A stretch of 17,152 bases of DNA from Gammaproteobacteria bacterium UBA4475 (GTDB lineage Bacteria; Pseudomonadota; Gammaproteobacteria; Pseudomonadales; Azotimanducaceae). Below, piece by piece: positions 16,143-17,152 of this stretch; position 1 is the first letter of the stretch, and each line of letters starts with the position of its first letter. Both the position numbers and the translations under genes were made by a program. A model generated the notes under the pieces. The model searched no databases. It was not told the origin of the DNA and saw only the letters and a program-made list of their open reading frames with translations. The stretch is taken from contig DGOD01000225.1 of the NCBI GenBank assembly GCA_002389265.1, forward strand, positions 1,982-19,133, in the 5' to 3' direction.

Positions 16143-16408
16143 ACAGCATCTTTTAATGCTTTGCCGGCCTTGAATGCCGGGACCTTGGCTGCAGAGATTT
16201 GAATCTCGGCACCAGTTTGTGGATTGCGTCCAGTACGAGCCGCACGATCGCGAACCGTAAATGTACCAAATCCAACCAGAACGACTGAGTCACCCGTTTT
16301 GAGCGCGCCAGTGACTGAATCTATCATAGAATCCAAGGCTCTGCCGGCTGCAGCTTTAGTAATATCGGCAGACGCCGCAATGTTTTCGATCAGCTCTTGT
16401 TTATTCAC
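16133..16408 (-). CDS. hupB: DNA-binding protein HU-beta
   Basis: This is a 91-residue histone-like nucleoid protein (HU family, usually 90 residues) that bends and compacts DNA as a dimer. The N-terminal dimer helices ([20 protein letters not shown]) are followed by the signature [22 protein letters not shown]. The arm carrying the DNA-intercalating Pro (RNPQTG) is present, as is the C-terminal [15 protein letters not shown]. The start is GTG at 16408, with AGGGG six bases upstream. The frame is open to 16462, but those 18 residues are not part of the family. Placement between lon and ppiD identifies it as hupB rather than hupA or an IHF subunit. Confidence 0.95.
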   Translation of the reverse strand: MNKQELIENIAASADITKAAAGRALDSMIDSVTGALKTGDSVVLVGFGTFTVRDRAARTGRNPQTGAEIQISAAKVPAFKAGKALKDAVNS

Positions 16409-16503
16409 TCTATACCCCTGATTGGTTGATTGACTTTTCTGGTCGCTTTCGAGTTCTACCACAGCAAATGACCAACCGGCTGCGATCTCTTAAACTGATA
16501 CAG

Positions 16504-16533
16504 GTTATACCAACTAGCCAAAATGGCTGTCAA
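16504..16533 (-). promoter_or_regulatory. sigma70 promoter of hupB
   Basis: On the minus strand, TTGACA (16533-16528) and TATAAC (16509-16504) are 18 bases apart, a near-consensus pair 11 bases past the lon stop. The start of transcription would be near 16497, giving a leader of about 90 bases. The spacer holds a small inverted repeat, AGCCA-AAA-TGGCT (16516-16528), whose outer base is in the -35 hexamer. Confidence 0.75.
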
Positions 16534-16543
16534 GGCAAATGTC

Positions 16544-17152
16544 CTAATGAGCACTGATTCTCTGGTTTACGTCGGATTCCGAGCCGCTTTCCGCCTCATT
16601 TTCGATCATCTCCGGAATCGGCTCTGGCATCCGTGCCAATGCTACAAGCAACACCTCATCAATCCACTTGACCGGTTTAATGTCAAGATCTTGCTTAATA
16701 TTGTCAGGTATCTCCTTTAAATCACGCTTGTTCTCATCGGGAATCAGGACTGTTTTAATCCCACCGCGATGTGCAGCGAGTAGCTTTTCTTTCAAACCGC
16801 CAATCGGCAAGACCTGCCCTCGCAACGTAATCTCACCGGTCATGGCAACGTCAGCACGAGCAGGTATACCCGTCAGCACGGAGACCAATGCGGTGCACAG
16901 CGCAATCCCTGCACTCGGGCCATCTTTCGGTGTCGCGCCTTCCGGCATATGAACGTGGAAATCGTATTTTTCATGAAAATCTGCAGGTATGCCCAGTGCC
17001 GCTGCACGACTTCGCACCACGGTCATCGCGGCCTGAATCGATTCCTGCATAACATCACCCAGAGAGCCTGTTTTCGTCATCACGCCCTTTCCAGGCATCG
17101 CTGCGGCTTCAATTGTTAGCAATTCACCGCCTACGCTAGTGACAGCCAGGCC
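16544..17152 (-). CDS. lon: Lon ATP-dependent protease, C-terminal part
   Basis: This is the last 202 residues of Lon, the cytoplasmic AAA+ protease that degrades misfolded and short-lived proteins. The frame stays open to the window edge at 17152, so the ATPase and N-terminal domains lie outside. The visible part is most of the proteolytic domain. The catalytic Ser is in [14 protein letters not shown] (codon at 16913-16915) and the catalytic Lys in [14 protein letters not shown] (codon at 16790-16792). The motif [16 protein letters not shown] lies between them. The tail after the domain is acidic and Ser-rich ([11 protein letters not shown]), somewhat longer than I recall for E. coli. hupB follows on the same strand with its own promoter. 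Confidence 0.96.
   Translation of the reverse strand, partial: GLAVTSVGGELLTIEAAAMPGKGVMTKTGSLGDVMQESIQAAMTVVRSRAAALGIPADFHEKYDFHVHMPEGATPKDGPSAGIALCTALVSVLTGIPARADVAMTGEITLRGQVLPIGGLKEKLLAAHRGGIKTVLIPDENKRDLKEIPDNIKQDLDIKPVKWIDEVLLVALARMPEPIPEMIENEAESGSESDVNQRISAH

Noticed and set aside
16409..16462. Longer hupB from an ATG at 16462
   Set aside because: The extra 18 residues are outside the HU fold. GTG at 16408 has a good ribosome binding site and gives a normal 91-residue HU.
16504..16533. The AGCCA-AAA-TGGCT inverted repeat as a lon terminator
   Set aside because: No T-run follows it on the minus strand, and it lies within a near-consensus promoter spacer.
1..17152. Prophage, insertion sequence, CRISPR array or defence system
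   Set aside because: All substantial frames are explained by recognised chromosomal gene families; no transposase, integrase or spaced direct repeats are seen.

Overview
The window looks like chromosomal DNA from a gammaproteobacterium. The gene orders lon-hupB-ppiD and methyltransferase-rnhA-dnaQ next to mltD are typical of that class. The pair apbE-nqrM, which serves the Na+-pumping NADH:quinone reductase (Na+-NQR), suggests a marine or salt-adapted organism. Coding density is high: no gap reaches 300 bases, and I see no tRNA, rRNA, insertion sequence, prophage or CRISPR array. The species cannot be named from this sequence alone.

Left part (1-4114). On the minus strand, apbE (lipoprotein flavin transferase) and nqrM (four-cysteine membrane maturation factor) form a small Na+-NQR maturation unit, but nqrF is not next to it. 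A plus-strand hotdog thioesterase-like gene follows. It converges on arsJ so tightly that both stop codons share one CTAG. Upstream of arsJ, and overlapping it by one base, is a GAPDH gene of the ArsJ-associated type. Together they should give arsenate resistance: GAPDH makes 1-arseno-3-phosphoglycerate and ArsJ exports it. No arsR or arsC is in the window.

Middle part (4268-9251). A plus-strand run holds a SPOR-domain lipoprotein with an unusual four-cysteine N-terminal segment, then selA and selB (selenocysteine synthesis on tRNA and its delivery to the ribosome), then a short-chain dehydrogenase/reductase. The genes are 7 bases apart, overlapping by 4, and 22 bases apart. selC, selD and any selenoprotein gene must lie elsewhere.

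Right-middle part (9287-13978). A minus-strand run reads methyltransferase-rnhA-dnaQ-nudC, with nudC overlapping dnaQ by four bases. Divergent from it is mltD, a lipoprotein lytic transglycosylase with three LysM repeats. The gloB gene often found between mltD and the methyltransferase is absent.

Right end (13979-17152). A repeat- and hairpin-rich 147-base spacer separates mltD from ppiD. Minus-strand ppiD, hupB and the 3' part of lon follow. hupB has a near-consensus promoter and two hairpin terminators in series behind it; the second ends just before the ppiD ribosome binding site.

Most of the window is well-known housekeeping content. The parts most worth a second look are the arsenate module with no visible regulator, the cysteine-rich SPOR lipoprotein fused by position to selAB, the dnaQ-nudC coupling, and the hupB-ppiD terminator arrangement.
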